A stretch of DNA of 56,182 bases from a virus. How positions within the stretch are numbered: the stretch's first letter is position 1; each line of letters begins with the position of its first letter. The stretch lies in the IMG/VR virus record IMGVR_UViG_3300020187_000042, positions 1-56,182 of that record; one strand, 5' to 3'. Shown here in pieces: positions 32,562 to 43,900 of the stretch. The position numbers and the translations under genes are program-made. The notes beneath the pieces are model-generated. The model saw only the letters and a program-made list of their open reading frames with translations. It searched no databases and had not been told where the DNA came from.

Positions 32562-33164
32562 TTATCCTAGATATCCAGCGGTATATGATGTTGCAGCAAT
32601 CGCTTTAGGTTGCTTGATATCCTTGTCATGTAAACGCCTGTTAAATTTGTCATCCATTCCAGTTTGCTTCAATGGATTGGTCATCCCCGGGTCATTCTCT
32701 GTATCAGATGTAATACCGTTCGGGTTATTCTCTGCTTGGTCTTCCTCTAGTGATTTAGGTTTAACTGAAATCTTCTCATCCCTCTTCATTGAGTCTGGAA
32801 TATCCGGAAGCTTGTCATTAGGTCCATCTAGTTCGATTAATTGATGTGGTACTGTGATAAAAGCACCAGTGTATCTACCAGGAGCTGTCTCTTGTGTCAC
32901 ATCAATATGAAATCCATCAACTCCAGCAGCAGCATCCACACTCGAATTAACCGCTGGTCTTAAAGTCTTGACTGTACTGACTCTTAAGATAAGATCTTCT
33001 GCATCAAACGCCTTGAGCATGTCTATCGTTTGCTCCGGAGCTTCCTTGCACCAATCGTTCTTCTCCCAGCCTTTCTTGAGCTTAATGATATCCCCTGTGA
33101 GATACCCACCACCTTGAAATCTAGAGAAGTTATTTTCAAAAATTACATCAAACTTGCTTTTCAT
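32562..33164 (-). CDS. late hypothetical protein, 200 aa
   Basis: A CATAAATA late box lies 6 nt before the ATG. The N-terminus MKSKFDVIFENNFSRF has the Phe-rich pattern and an I-F-E that could be a processing site, though less clear than in the other minus-strand proteins. Residues 20-115 look folded (GDIIKLKKGW, TGAFITVPHQL). The rest is hydrophilic and Asp/Asn/Pro-rich with a basic segment (NRRLHDKDIKQPK). No family is recognised. Virion or head-assembly role is inferred from late expression. Confidence 0.65.
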   Translation of the reverse strand: MKSKFDVIFENNFSRFQGGGYLTGDIIKLKKGWEKNDWCKEAPEQTIDMLKAFDAEDLILRVSTVKTLRPAVNSSVDAAAGVDGFHIDVTQETAPGRYTGAFITVPHQLIELDGPNDKLPDIPDSMKRDEKISVKPKSLEEDQAENNPNGITSDTENDPGMTNPLKQTGMDDKFNRRLHDKDIKQPKAIAATSYTAGYLG

Positions 33165-33170
33165 ATTAAT

Positions 33171-33178
33171 TATTTATG
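33171..33178 (-). promoter_or_regulatory. late promoter CATAAATA
   Basis: Minus-strand box 6 nt before the ATG at 33164; divergent from the gp25 box at 33218. Confidence 0.7.
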
Positions 33179-33217
33179 TTACCCCAACGATTTTCCTAGC
33201 GGCTCCAATAACCTCAG

Positions 33218-33225
33218 TATAAATA
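33218..33225 (+). promoter_or_regulatory. late promoter TATAAATA for gp25
   Basis: Perfect consensus 7 nt before the ATG at 33233; it opens the baseplate wedge operon. Confidence 0.8.
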
Positions 33226-33232
33226 TCTATGT

Positions 33233-33727
33233 ATGGCCATTAAAGTAAGCAGAGTAGCGAGTCGATCGACTCAAACAGAACGTAGAACTACATACCGAGA
33301 TCTACACCTAGATTTGACAGAGGATGAGAGACCTGTAACGTCTTCTCTATATGGTAAGGTAACACGACTAGACTTACAAACATCGATCGATGAAGGAGCG
33401 ATAATGAATAGCTTGAGAAACATCTTCACCACCAATCCCGGAGAAAAAATTTTAGATCCGACGTTTGGTCTAAATTTAACTAAATGGTTATTTGAGCCGG
33501 TTGATGAGTTTATAGCTCAAGAAATCGGAGAAGCAATTGTTGAGGGTATTGAGAAATTTGAACCACGTGTAAGTGTGAAGAATATAACAGTTAATATGGA
33601 TGCCGAGAGAAATCAATACGATTTAAAGTTGGTTCTCACCATCCCCTCATTAAATATAATAGATAAGACATATGAAGCAATCCTTAACCAACCCGGGTTT
33701 AACTTCCTGACGAACTCAACCAGCTAA
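33233..33727 (+). CDS. 25: baseplate wedge protein gp25
   Basis: This 164-aa protein (T4: 132 aa) carries the gp25 hallmark NPGEKILDPTFGLNLTKWLFEP, the conserved Glu-containing loop shared with type VI secretion TssE, followed by a helix and three strands. About 30 extra N-terminal residues precede the core. Gp25 links wedges to the sheath initiation ring. It is the first gene of the wedge operon, and gp6 starts one base after its stop, as in T4 where 25 and 6 are also close. Confidence 0.9.
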   Translation: MAIKVSRVASRSTQTERRTTYRDLHLDLTEDERPVTSSLYGKVTRLDLQTSIDEGAIMNSLRNIFTTNPGEKILDPTFGLNLTKWLFEPVDEFIAQEIGEAIVEGIEKFEPRVSVKNITVNMDAERNQYDLKLVLTIPSLNIIDKTYEAILNQPGFNFLTNSTS

Positions 33728-33728
33728 A

Positions 33729-35534
33729 ATGACCGATAAATATACAGAATATAGTTTACCTGATAAAGCATATACATCTTTCGATGCTACAAGTCTTAGA
33801 GATTTCATAATAAACAGACTAACAGAACAAGGAACCTTCACAGATCAGGTATACAGAGGTAGTAACATGTCATCGTTTATTGATGTGATTGCATATAGCT
33901 TCCATACATTACTATATTATCTCAACAGAACATCAACTGAGAGTATGTTCACCGAGTCTACTATATATGAAAACGTAAACCGTATAGTTAAAATGTTGAA
34001 CTATAACCCTGTCGGGTATCAAACTAGTAATCTTAGTTTCGATGCATTCGCTACTGAAGACCTTATCCCTGGTACATATACTATACCTAGGTACTCATTC
34101 ATCAGCTCGAACGATACATACTACTCAACCGACGCTGATATATCATTTACAAAAAATTCCCCCAGTGATGAACCCATACCAATTATAGGAGAAAAGCATC
34201 TACTATATCAAGGTAAATGGGTTGAACTTCCCGGTCAACAATCAACTGGTCAAGACTTCGAGACGGTGTATGTAAATACAATAGAAGAGAAAACAAAACT
34301 AGATCACTTTCACATTCACGTGTATGTTAAGGACTTTGATTCCGGAAAATATTACCAGTATACTGAAACAACATCAATGTATTTAGCAACCCCCACTGAT
34401 CGAGTTTTTGAGAAAAGGTTAAATGAGAATGAAATATATGAATTAAAGTTTGGTGATGATGTCACTGGCGCTAAGTTAAACTCAGGAGACGAAGTATGGG
34501 TGTATTATCTTGAGTCTACTGGAGAAGCAGGGCAAGTAGGAGCGAACTTCTTGGATGAGCTCAAGATGACACTCTATGGTAGTAATATATTCAATGCCAT
34601 TAAGACTGATATCAAACCCGAAAATATCAAATATATAACATTTGATAACATCGAGACAATGTCATTTACGAATACTCAACCCAGTACCATACCACAACAA
34701 CGCGAGACAGTCGATGAAATAAAACGTAAAGCACCATTAAATCTATCCAATCAAGATCGACTAGTAACAGCAATCGATTATGAGTCATATATAGAAAGAG
34801 GCTACGGCAATTTACTGACATCATCTAAAGTTGTCGACAACACAACTTATATCGATGGTCATATGAGATATCTCAGCGAGGATGTAGGTATCTCATATCC
34901 CAATAAAGAGAGCAGAGTGATGTTCAATCACATGCAAGTTTCAACATCAACTACATTCAATAATGTATACATATACTGCGTGCCGTCTATGCCAGCAGCA
35001 ACAACTGCATCTGTTATGACTAACTTTATATCTCCATCAATGAAAGAGCTAATATTAAATGACATCAACAAGAAGAAAATGATATCCCAAGAGATTGTTC
35101 TAATGGATCCTGTATTTGTTGGTGTTAATTTAGGACTCACCACAGGACAAGAAGTAGTAACACCGGAGATATCAGATAACACTCAATTAGTTATACAAAA
35201 AACACCTGGGATCATAAGAGAAGATTCAGCAATTATACAGGAAGTAGCAGACACGATAGCTGTGTATTTTATGAACACTAAGATGGAGCTAGGACAATTA
35301 ATTGAAGTAAACACAATCGGTTCGTTAATACAAAACATACAAGGTGTTGAGTCGATATCTACTTCACGTACGGACCTATCACTAACATTACCTGGGTTAA
35401 GTTTATGTATATGGAACCCTGTATATGATAATGACATAGTAATAATGAACCAAAACTATAAATTACCCTACTACAAATATCCATATTTACACGATGCATT
35501 CAATCTATACAAGAAGATAATTATAGAGAGTTAA
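33729..35534 (+). CDS. 6: baseplate wedge protein gp6 (J-like)
   Basis: This 601-aa protein (T4: 660 aa) has the gp6 opening (LRDFIINRLTEQGTFTDQVYRGSNMSSFIDVIAYSF-type sequence, residues about 25-60), then a YESYIERGYGNLLTSSKVV segment in the middle and the C-terminal LGQLIEVNTIGSLIQNIQGV region. Gp6 forms the inner ring of the baseplate as dimers with gp7. It follows gp25 by one base and precedes the giant 1810-aa gene by one base, consistent with one translation-coupled operon. Confidence 0.85.
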   Translation: MTDKYTEYSLPDKAYTSFDATSLRDFIINRLTEQGTFTDQVYRGSNMSSFIDVIAYSFHTLLYYLNRTSTESMFTESTIYENVNRIVKMLNYNPVGYQTSNLSFDAFATEDLIPGTYTIPRYSFISSNDTYYSTDADISFTKNSPSDEPIPIIGEKHLLYQGKWVELPGQQSTGQDFETVYVNTIEEKTKLDHFHIHVYVKDFDSGKYYQYTETTSMYLATPTDRVFEKRLNENEIYELKFGDDVTGAKLNSGDEVWVYYLESTGEAGQVGANFLDELKMTLYGSNIFNAIKTDIKPENIKYITFDNIETMSFTNTQPSTIPQQRETVDEIKRKAPLNLSNQDRLVTAIDYESYIERGYGNLLTSSKVVDNTTYIDGHMRYLSEDVGISYPNKESRVMFNHMQVSTSTTFNNVYIYCVPSMPAATTASVMTNFISPSMKELILNDINKKKMISQEIVLMDPVFVGVNLGLTTGQEVVTPEISDNTQLVIQKTPGIIREDSAIIQEVADTIAVYFMNTKMELGQLIEVNTIGSLIQNIQGVESISTSRTDLSLTLPGLSLCIWNPVYDNDIVIMNQNYKLPYYKYPYLHDAFNLYKKIIIES

Positions 35535-35535
35535 T

Positions 35536-38500
35536 ATGGCAACATACCAGGATATTCAATTCACTAGCTTTACTGATCTGGTTGTACCTTTTACTTGCAG
35601 TAACGGACTAGGGGAAATTTCAACAGGATCCCGCGCAATCTCCGGTTATACACTAGATGTAACTGAATTCACATTCACTCCCATCATATCAGCGATTGCT
35701 GGTACCTATGTAGGTGCAAGTCTAGACAAACTTATATGGGATATGGGTGACGGTACGTATGAAACCGGATACTCGATATCAAAACAATATAAATTCCCCG
35801 GGGAGTATAAGGTAACAATGATCTTTACTGACCAAAACGGTATAACACACCGGAATCGGAGATCTCAAACTATAAAGGTATATAACTATATACCAGACGC
35901 TCTAACATGGTATACACCCACTATTGAATCCGGATTACCGGAGAGATGTTCACTTGGAGTACCGAGCGATGATCTAACGATATACAGGTATAACAGCTGG
36001 CAGTCATGGCCTGTTGTATCAGGTGACGGAGGCTATTTTATCAATCTATACTCACAATCGAGTCACTCACGACCACTAACACCAGAACTATATTGGAGTT
36101 CGGCGGATGCCCACCTAAGCCCTACATGGAGATTTTTAGAATCTAAAGATAGTACGGTACCTGTTGAACGCGTACAGACTGACGACAACGATCATATATA
36201 CGTAAAAAATGTCAACAACGAGATAGTACATACAACATACGATGACCCTGACGGAGTCTTCGCCGGTACTAGCGGCCTAGCAATCGTCAACTATCTGGAT
36301 GATAATGCGAATAAATTAACAAGCGCAGCTAGGGAAAACAAATCCGGATCAAGTGATGCGACTTTAAAAAATGATAATATACCCGATTCATACACAGCAG
36401 CTAATGCCGTCCCAGTTACTGAACCTAAGGATGTAATACTGTTCGCTAGTTTTGATACTAGCAAGTTCCCTGTAACTGAAAATGATAGCGACATAACAAA
36501 ATTTGAACTATTAAAAAACGATTACTTTCAGATATACGAAACGCAAAAAGTAGGCCTACCCATCAAGGTTAAGTTTAATCCACCTAGCTCTCTAAATATA
36601 TCAAGCAACGGTATTCAGAGTTTTAAGATAAACGCGAACAAATACCTAGACTCACCATTCTCATTATCAGTACGAACACAGGATGTTAGTGGTAACATAA
36701 TATGCACTGATGATATTGTGCCGTTAAGTAGCGGGTGGTTAGCACCTAGTTCTGCATTCTCTGGAGGAGATATCACCACCGATGTGTTGACTGCTCAAGG
36801 ATTCGTGACAATGTACCTATCCGGGACAGACTCTACATTCACTCGAGTGACTACAGCAATATCCTCATCCGATGATTTTAAGGTATGGGATGTCGGTACA
36901 ATCTATCCAGATAGTAAGGACGCGTTCATCCGGTTGGTTATAACCCATCCAACTCGCGAGACTGCACCAGTCCCCACCGGGGAGGTAGTGACACTACTAC
37001 TATCACAAGTTGATAAAGATACTCGCGAAATTTTACTGAACACACCGTTAAGGGACTATGTATATGGGCCTGGTAGTCCTAGATGGTGGAGTACAATTGA
37101 TGGTCGGAAATATTATGCGTATATCGCCCCCGATTCAAGATATGAACCTGATAATAGCATGTATACTGAAATTATCAACAACGATCTGCCTATGAGAACG
37201 CCCGGGACATGGAACGCGTTCATGAACATTGATAACACCTGGGATAATGTATCAGGAGACAATCAATTTAGACTATTTACACACACACTAGTCGACCCTC
37301 CTCTGTATTTTAATTATGAAGTAATGTTTTACTACCTAACTAATCCATCTAACGATTTATTTCATCAAATCAAACCGGTTTATTTCCGGGAGTTTAGTTA
37401 TGGTGAAGACGGTGCAACACAAACATATTCACAACCGGTAACTACTACATCTCCTGGTAATAGTGGTATGTATGGTTTCGCAACTGAACCCACCGGTGAA
37501 GTGATCATCGTGGATAGTGATACAGATAGAATATTACGATATAACAGACGAGGTGCTACGAGAGCTGAGATTGATATAAGCTCACTACTACCAAGTATTA
37601 GTGCTTACTTTTACCCCGGGGATAATGATGCATATGGGTACAGTCCTAGTAGTGTTAGTTTAGATAAGAACCTTGATTATTGGGTAACATTATATGATAC
37701 AGTTTCAACTATTAAAATTTCCGGTAAAAATAACAATGTAATAGCATGCGCAGTTCCGGAGGAGATTAATTTTCTAGCAGACTCTAGAACAACAAACCCA
37801 TCGAGTAACTGGTTATCCGCTTCAGAATACAGCTTGAACGAGGTAAATGGTCGCCCGGGGGAATTTGGCGAACAGATAATCAACCCGACAGTGGTGGAGA
37901 CATGTAAGAATAACGATATTATAGTAACATATACAAACCCGCTCTGTAGCTTTGTCTCCCGTTACGACCCCAGCGGAAACTTTAAATACAAGTATGACTT
38001 CCCAGGCGAAGATAGATACTTCACCGGTGACGTATGTGTTGATGTTAGTGATCATGTATGGGCAGTAACTGAGTCAACTGGTCTGAATTATGATGGTAGC
38101 TTAGACCTAGATCCTCCTAGAAGTATAGTATATGCATTTGATGAGGAACTTTCCTTACGGTTTACAGTTAGTTCTCTAGAAGGGACCAGCTATCAGGACA
38201 TGTCATCTCCATTACCTTACGATGACGAGACAATAGAGTATCAAGTGTTGCTCGAGGAGGTATGGGATGACTCTACTAATGATTATATATCAGATGGTCT
38301 ATATATTGATGGATTCGGTTACGAAACAAATCAACTATTAACATTGTACGAAGGTAATACGTATATATTTGATAACTCATATTATAATAACGGTCAACAT
38401 CCATTTCAATTCCGACACATAATTCCAGAGGAATTATCATTACCTCTAAGCGGTGATCCTATGAATTTCACTGGAACTGGTGAGTTATATACTGACACGG

Positions 38501-40968
38501 TGTCCGGTATTGATACAGGAACAGTGACATTATATGTATCTGCCAACACACCAGATATGATGATGATTGATAAAAATTTCTCCCAGAATCGATGTATCAT
38601 CCGGATTGTAAAGAAACCAGTCATACAAAACCGTACCGCAGACTCATTTAAATACATCAACAACGCTTCACATATAATCCCGGATAACAACAATCATATC
38701 TGGTTCTCCTGGGGCAAAAGATTTTGTTCTCGCTACAATACATCTACTGGAACTGTAGATACCACCGTAGCTGTAGGTAGTTCATATGACGATCCTAGAT
38801 ATCACCCACTATCCGCAGATACATACGATAGGCGTGATAATGCTAATAGGAGAAGCTCCATTGAAGGGCTGTCAATGGACACCGCTAACAACCTACTGGT
38901 TGTTAATAACGCAGACAAGAGAATATATGCAATGAATTCCGACTTTCCACCGCTAAGCGCATACATTAACGTAGCCAATAGCCAGATACCAAACGATCAA
39001 TTTAGCTGGATAAGTAGTATATCTAGCAACGCCATGGCCACTTCCGGTGATATGTTACTACCTACATCATACCTAACAGACGCTCAAATTGATGTATTCG
39101 TAACAAATAATACCAGCCTAACTGGTACCAATGAACAAAAAAGATCAGAAGCAGCTAACAACTACATGAAGTATCTATCTGGAGGAATGGGTGAAGTCAA
39201 GTTCCGACAATCTCATGGTAATCCGGTATCTGTCAGCGCAACTGGATTCGAGCAGGAGATCCGCGCCGGTGGTGATTGGACTGGATGGAGATGGATAAAT
39301 AAGTTTGATGACAGAATTGTTGCTAGCGACAGCAGCAGTGGGTTTGTAGCAATAACCGGTTCTAGTGACGAGTTTCAACTTCTACCAGAATCCGGTATAT
39401 TTGATATCGCGAGGGTTGGTGAGGATGTAGATTTTGCTGGAGTGATTAGAGATTACATACAACAACCCTCACTGAAAGATAAGAGAATATTTTATGACGA
39501 GTTTCTAAATACAGTATTTGGTACCACTGGTTCTTCTCCAGTATCTTTAGGTAAGAGGGTGTATGAAAGGATTAGTAACTTCATGGAGAATCATAGTGAT
39601 ATAGATACATGCACTGTTGATGCCTTGTTCAGCTTATCGTCTATGCTAAACCACAGAATGTCAAGAATGTCGTCAGTTATGCCGACAGAAATCACTAGAT
39701 TGATTGACATATTATCAATTAACTTCTCTAAGCTCAGAGGTACGAGGACTGACTATCAAACAGATTTTGAAAAATATGGTAACTGGTCGCAGAATACAGT
39801 AGGTGTTAATCTAGGATCTGAATTATTATTTATATTTGACTATGATCCAGATAATGGTTATTACGCCGGAGATTATGTATATCATGCCGGAAAGTATTAT
39901 GAGAGTATAGACTCAGTTCCACCTGGCTCGATACCCTCCAAATCTCAAGAGTACTGGAAGCACTGGCCAGATGGTTTCGTACGTGCTAGACATTTAGATG
40001 ATATCAATAGGATATTTAGAGGCAAGGACCATGAGTGGCGGTTGAATAATTATAATGAACAGCCTATATTAATTAAGTTGATCCAAAATCTAAGAGTAAC
40101 GATAGACGAAAAGTTAGTAATCCGAGAGGAACATACCGGTAATTTCCGGCCGGTTTCTCCGATGATGATAAACTGGAAAGATCACAGAGAATTTAATCTA
40201 GTAACAACAGACTCAGGTATAACAGTAACTGATCCTAATCAGAGATGGTCAAGTGAGTATATATCGGATGAATCATATGAACATGGAGTGTTCGAACTTG
40301 ACGACGAAGGTATTATAACATTAATAGGACCAGCTAGCACAAATCCGACAATAACATTATTCCGGAACAGGACGTATAGAATAAATATCGATAGCTTCGG
40401 TGATCCGATCGAGATAACAACAACCCCCGGGCCATCCGCAATTAGATTAGATGGTTATGTAACTAATCAAGGTGCAGTATCCGGGGTAATGTCAATAAAG
40501 ACTGATGATGACCCGGTGAATGGTCCAATACCTGACGTATTGTACTATCAGAGCGTAACTGATAGCTCGAAGTCCGGGGCAATTAGAGTAAAGTACATAG
40601 ATTCAGTAGAGCATTACTCCACTGAATTCGATGGCCTGACATCTTATAATATTAATATATCCTTAAGTTCCCACACTCATCTAGACGAATTAGGATGGGG
40701 ATTAAACTTCCCGGATGACATGAATGCATGGCAATACTACTCGATATACGAGTATAAGCCCCACGCGAACGTGGATCAAACGCACATGTCTAATATAATA
40801 GATTGGGACTCTCCTAATACAACATTACAATACACATCATCCTCTTATACAGACTGGTCACAACCTGGAGGTACTATGGAGATAATGTTAGAACGTCAAT
40901 TAAGAAAAGGATTAAATTTATTTTCTGGAGTAGACAGTCTAGACGTATGGAAGGTTAATGATAAATAA
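35536..40968 (+). CDS. giant baseplate wedge-type protein (gp7 position), 1810 aa
   Basis: Directly after gp6, where T4 has gp7 (1032 aa). Visible modules: an N-terminal PKD-like domain (WDMGDGT at 68-74, YKFPGEYKV near 85-93); NHL/beta-propeller-like stretches (MYGFATEPTGEVIIVDSDTD near 640, another near 1110-1150); a cupredoxin-like segment near 935-1010 (LYEGNTYIF, NNGQHPFQF); and a second near 1595-1690 (ITLFRNRTYRI, then PDVLYYQSV) without Cys/His metal ligands. Between them is a helical gp7-like part (HLDDINRIFRGKDHEW). It is probably a multidomain wedge or peripheral baseplate scaffold. Gp7 homology is inferred from place and size. Confidence 0.6.
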   Translation: MATYQDIQFTSFTDLVVPFTCSNGLGEISTGSRAISGYTLDVTEFTFTPIISAIAGTYVGASLDKLIWDMGDGTYETGYSISKQYKFPGEYKVTMIFTDQNGITHRNRRSQTIKVYNYIPDALTWYTPTIESGLPERCSLGVPSDDLTIYRYNSWQSWPVVSGDGGYFINLYSQSSHSRPLTPELYWSSADAHLSPTWRFLESKDSTVPVERVQTDDNDHIYVKNVNNEIVHTTYDDPDGVFAGTSGLAIVNYLDDNANKLTSAARENKSGSSDATLKNDNIPDSYTAANAVPVTEPKDVILFASFDTSKFPVTENDSDITKFELLKNDYFQIYETQKVGLPIKVKFNPPSSLNISSNGIQSFKINANKYLDSPFSLSVRTQDVSGNIICTDDIVPLSSGWLAPSSAFSGGDITTDVLTAQGFVTMYLSGTDSTFTRVTTAISSSDDFKVWDVGTIYPDSKDAFIRLVITHPTRETAPVPTGEVVTLLLSQVDKDTREILLNTPLRDYVYGPGSPRWWSTIDGRKYYAYIAPDSRYEPDNSMYTEIINNDLPMRTPGTWNAFMNIDNTWDNVSGDNQFRLFTHTLVDPPLYFNYEVMFYYLTNPSNDLFHQIKPVYFREFSYGEDGATQTYSQPVTTTSPGNSGMYGFATEPTGEVIIVDSDTDRILRYNRRGATRAEIDISSLLPSISAYFYPGDNDAYGYSPSSVSLDKNLDYWVTLYDTVSTIKISGKNNNVIACAVPEEINFLADSRTTNPSSNWLSASEYSLNEVNGRPGEFGEQIINPTVVETCKNNDIIVTYTNPLCSFVSRYDPSGNFKYKYDFPGEDRYFTGDVCVDVSDHVWAVTESTGLNYDGSLDLDPPRSIVYAFDEELSLRFTVSSLEGTSYQDMSSPLPYDDETIEYQVLLEEVWDDSTNDYISDGLYIDGFGYETNQLLTLYEGNTYIFDNSYYNNGQHPFQFRHIIPEELSLPLSGDPMNFTGTGELYTDTVSGIDTGTVTLYVSANTPDMMMIDKNFSQNRCIIRIVKKPVIQNRTADSFKYINNASHIIPDNNNHIWFSWGKRFCSRYNTSTGTVDTTVAVGSSYDDPRYHPLSADTYDRRDNANRRSSIEGLSMDTANNLLVVNNADKRIYAMNSDFPPLSAYINVANSQIPNDQFSWISSISSNAMATSGDMLLPTSYLTDAQIDVFVTNNTSLTGTNEQKRSEAANNYMKYLSGGMGEVKFRQSHGNPVSVSATGFEQEIRAGGDWTGWRWINKFDDRIVASDSSSGFVAITGSSDEFQLLPESGIFDIARVGEDVDFAGVIRDYIQQPSLKDKRIFYDEFLNTVFGTTGSSPVSLGKRVYERISNFMENHSDIDTCTVDALFSLSSMLNHRMSRMSSVMPTEITRLIDILSINFSKLRGTRTDYQTDFEKYGNWSQNTVGVNLGSELLFIFDYDPDNGYYAGDYVYHAGKYYESIDSVPPGSIPSKSQEYWKHWPDGFVRARHLDDINRIFRGKDHEWRLNNYNEQPILIKLIQNLRVTIDEKLVIREEHTGNFRPVSPMMINWKDHREFNLVTTDSGITVTDPNQRWSSEYISDESYEHGVFELDDEGIITLIGPASTNPTITLFRNRTYRINIDSFGDPIEITTTPGPSAIRLDGYVTNQGAVSGVMSIKTDDDPVNGPIPDVLYYQSVTDSSKSGAIRVKYIDSVEHYSTEFDGLTSYNINISLSSHTHLDELGWGLNFPDDMNAWQYYSIYEYKPHANVDQTHMSNIIDWDSPNTTLQYTSSSYTDWSQPGGTMEIMLERQLRKGLNLFSGVDSLDVWKVNDK
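40960..40967 (+). promoter_or_regulatory. late promoter GATAAATA
   Basis: Overlaps the stop codon of the 1810-aa gene; 9 nt before the ATG at 40977. Confidence 0.65.
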
Positions 40969-40976
40969 ATAGATAG

Positions 40977-43900
40977 ATGAGCTTAGATATAACCAGGAAT
41001 TATACCCCCATTAACAGTATCACATCCCCGGGTATGTCGCGAGAATCACCCGATATCGTCGATTTACATCAACCACTAACATATGTCGAGTGGTTACCTC
41101 GCGTTAAAGGATCAACAGACGATGACTTGACAAATCATTACAATATATATCTTCGCGAATGGTCAGCTATTGAGTTGAAATCAGAGAGCCAGTCCAGAGA
41201 TATAATAACCAGCCAGTACCGGTCATTAATTAAGGATATCGCGTTAAATTACACGACTGACGAAGAGAAGCGATTCCTAACAAACATAAACTACACAGAC
41301 CCGCGACACGTAGAATCTGCTATTCCTTTCTTTGCAGCTAAGATAAAACAAATAACGCTATATTACGCCCGGGAGCGCGACATCATCAAGCAGCAAAAGA
41401 TAAAAAGATCGGACAGCAACACTCCTCTAGGTACTGCTAGAAACATAAAAGGTATCACAGCTGAGCAAACATTATTACCTGATGTAAGTAACCTCGAATC
41501 CGGGAATATTGTATCAATTGACACGTCATCCGTGAACCTCGATTACACAATCAGTATAACAGAATTGTACGACATGTCGCAATCGTATTTCAAGGACACA
41601 ACTCTACCAATAGACGTTAATACCTTCACAGATAGAGCTACCTTAATTGCTCAGGCTCTAGAGGAATGCGCACCATCACTAATACTACCAGGCATCAATT
41701 TAGTCCTAACAAACTCATCAACATTAACACAAGAATCGACCCGGCAACTCGAAAGCTACAATTACAGTGAATTCTTCAACTACATAAAGGATGAGAACAA
41801 TTTAAATACAATACGCTACCCAGCATACATAAACACCATATTAGGATCAAATGTAATGCAACTCTCCGCAGGAGAGACGATGACAGTATCATCCGCCTCA
41901 AAACCATGGAGGAATATATTTAATCGATACAATCCGGTGATCAACAACGTACCGGAGGATAATAGTACATATAAATCGATTGACGAGATTGGAGGTTATT
42001 TTACACCCAAGAATACTAGTATATTGACCTATTACAGTAAAGCCCCTCGACCAATACTCCTTACCGATAATACATCTAGTTTATTACCTGATATATCACG
42101 GTTCGGTAATAGCTCATTCACTGGGATCTCTGGAATTCCAGTAGACCATGCAGAGAGTATAACCTGGTTAAAGGCTGACAATTCAAATGGTCGTCTATTC
42201 GGTGATATAATCAACTCTAAAACTTTAGCTAAATTCTCAGGATATACTTCCGCAGATGAGATACAATTAAGACCACAGGTTGGTGTTAGTAGGTCTACTG
42301 ACGATTTAGACTTCTTCACTGGGAAGAATCGATCACAATGGTCCCAGAGTGACATTTTCCCAGTGGAAGGACCTAACGTATTTGACATCGATACACGGAT
42401 TGATACACTATTAATAGACCACCGTACAGTTCACAAGTGGAGGACAGATATATTTGGTAATGAATATGCATTATACAAGAATATACAACCATCTCGAAAA
42501 CCAACCGATTCTGGTAATGGATCACTCATCGATGAGTTGATTGAAGTTGCAGTTGGATGTCAGGTTATAGACGGAGGTGACACACTCACGGAAAGACCTG
42601 ATATGTATGATAGGTCTATAGAGTATGATATATATGATGGTGGCAGAGCGCCAGGTATCGATAACAAGTTTGAGCAATCCCGGAATCCTAGGCCATTTCT
42701 AGATCTTCGAAGACGGTCCGGGTTTGATGAATTTGGTCAAGAGTTATATGATGAGCATAACAGCTGGTATGTTGGAATTGACCCTGCTCCAGGAACTATA
42801 GGTAATAAAGTATCTCGTATACCAATAACTTTCCATGGGTTCTACAAGTCCCCAACTTTTGATGAACAGGCCTATGGTGGTATGTTTACTGATGAGGCAT
42901 GCGGAGTCATTGACCCTTCATCCTTTCAATGTGAAATCCTAGACAATTATGCGTTTGTTAACTCCACCGATGATGAAGATGAATACGGTCGCTACATATC
43001 AACTCACAACCCGGTATCAGGAATACAGGATACATTCGAACAGTATGTAAACCCTGGGACCTCCAGTGAGTGGGAGAATGTAGCATTCACCGGGGATAGT
43101 TTAAGTGGCATACAACAGGGTGAGACTATAGATGGTGCTTTATTTAACGGTGATTTTTGTATAGATCGAGTTGAGGATTATGCATATAATGTTGATAATA
43201 TACCTTATTTTGATCACAGCATGACCGTTTCGCGAACAAAGTACGCTGAGGAGGTTAAAGATGATATCGATATTAATATACAACGCACGATATATAATCA
43301 AAATACCTTGACTTCTGGAGGATTATATTTCAGAAGCTATAATAGTAAGAACATACTTCCCATCAGTAAGGCTATGGCCAATGTGTTTGGTAACTTTGAT
43401 TATTTTGACAGCTCTGATCATGCGAAAATATATAACGATATAATTAACGATAATATTATCGATATGGATGTAATATATAACAATATATTGATATCAACAC
43501 CAACGCACCTGTTAATAGAGAAGCTTAACTTCTCCATGTCAGATACCAGCTTACAGTCCAACAATACATCTAACGTATTGCTACGCACTAATGACGGGAA
43601 CGCACTGGAGAAACCTACCGGTTGGTTCTTCAATGAAGACAGTAACTTACTAATAGTAGGTAATACGGCAGTACATACTGTATCATCTCGGACTACCGTG
43701 TATCCTAAATTATATTCAGTTGATTTAGATACATTGAAATACAAACAATCCTTTCCTAACGATGATTATCCAGAAGACGCGGATAACTTCATGCTAACAG
43801 GTGATTTATCAGGATTTATAGTCGAGTCAATTGATCAACCGATAATCAAATTTAACCAGAAATCTGACATATATAACGTATCATACAGCGCGACTCTATC

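Noticed and set aside
32338-32844. 168-aa frame on the plus strand overlapping gp44 end
   Set aside because: Antisense to two minus-strand genes, one of which has a late box at the right distance; composition is typical of a shadow frame.
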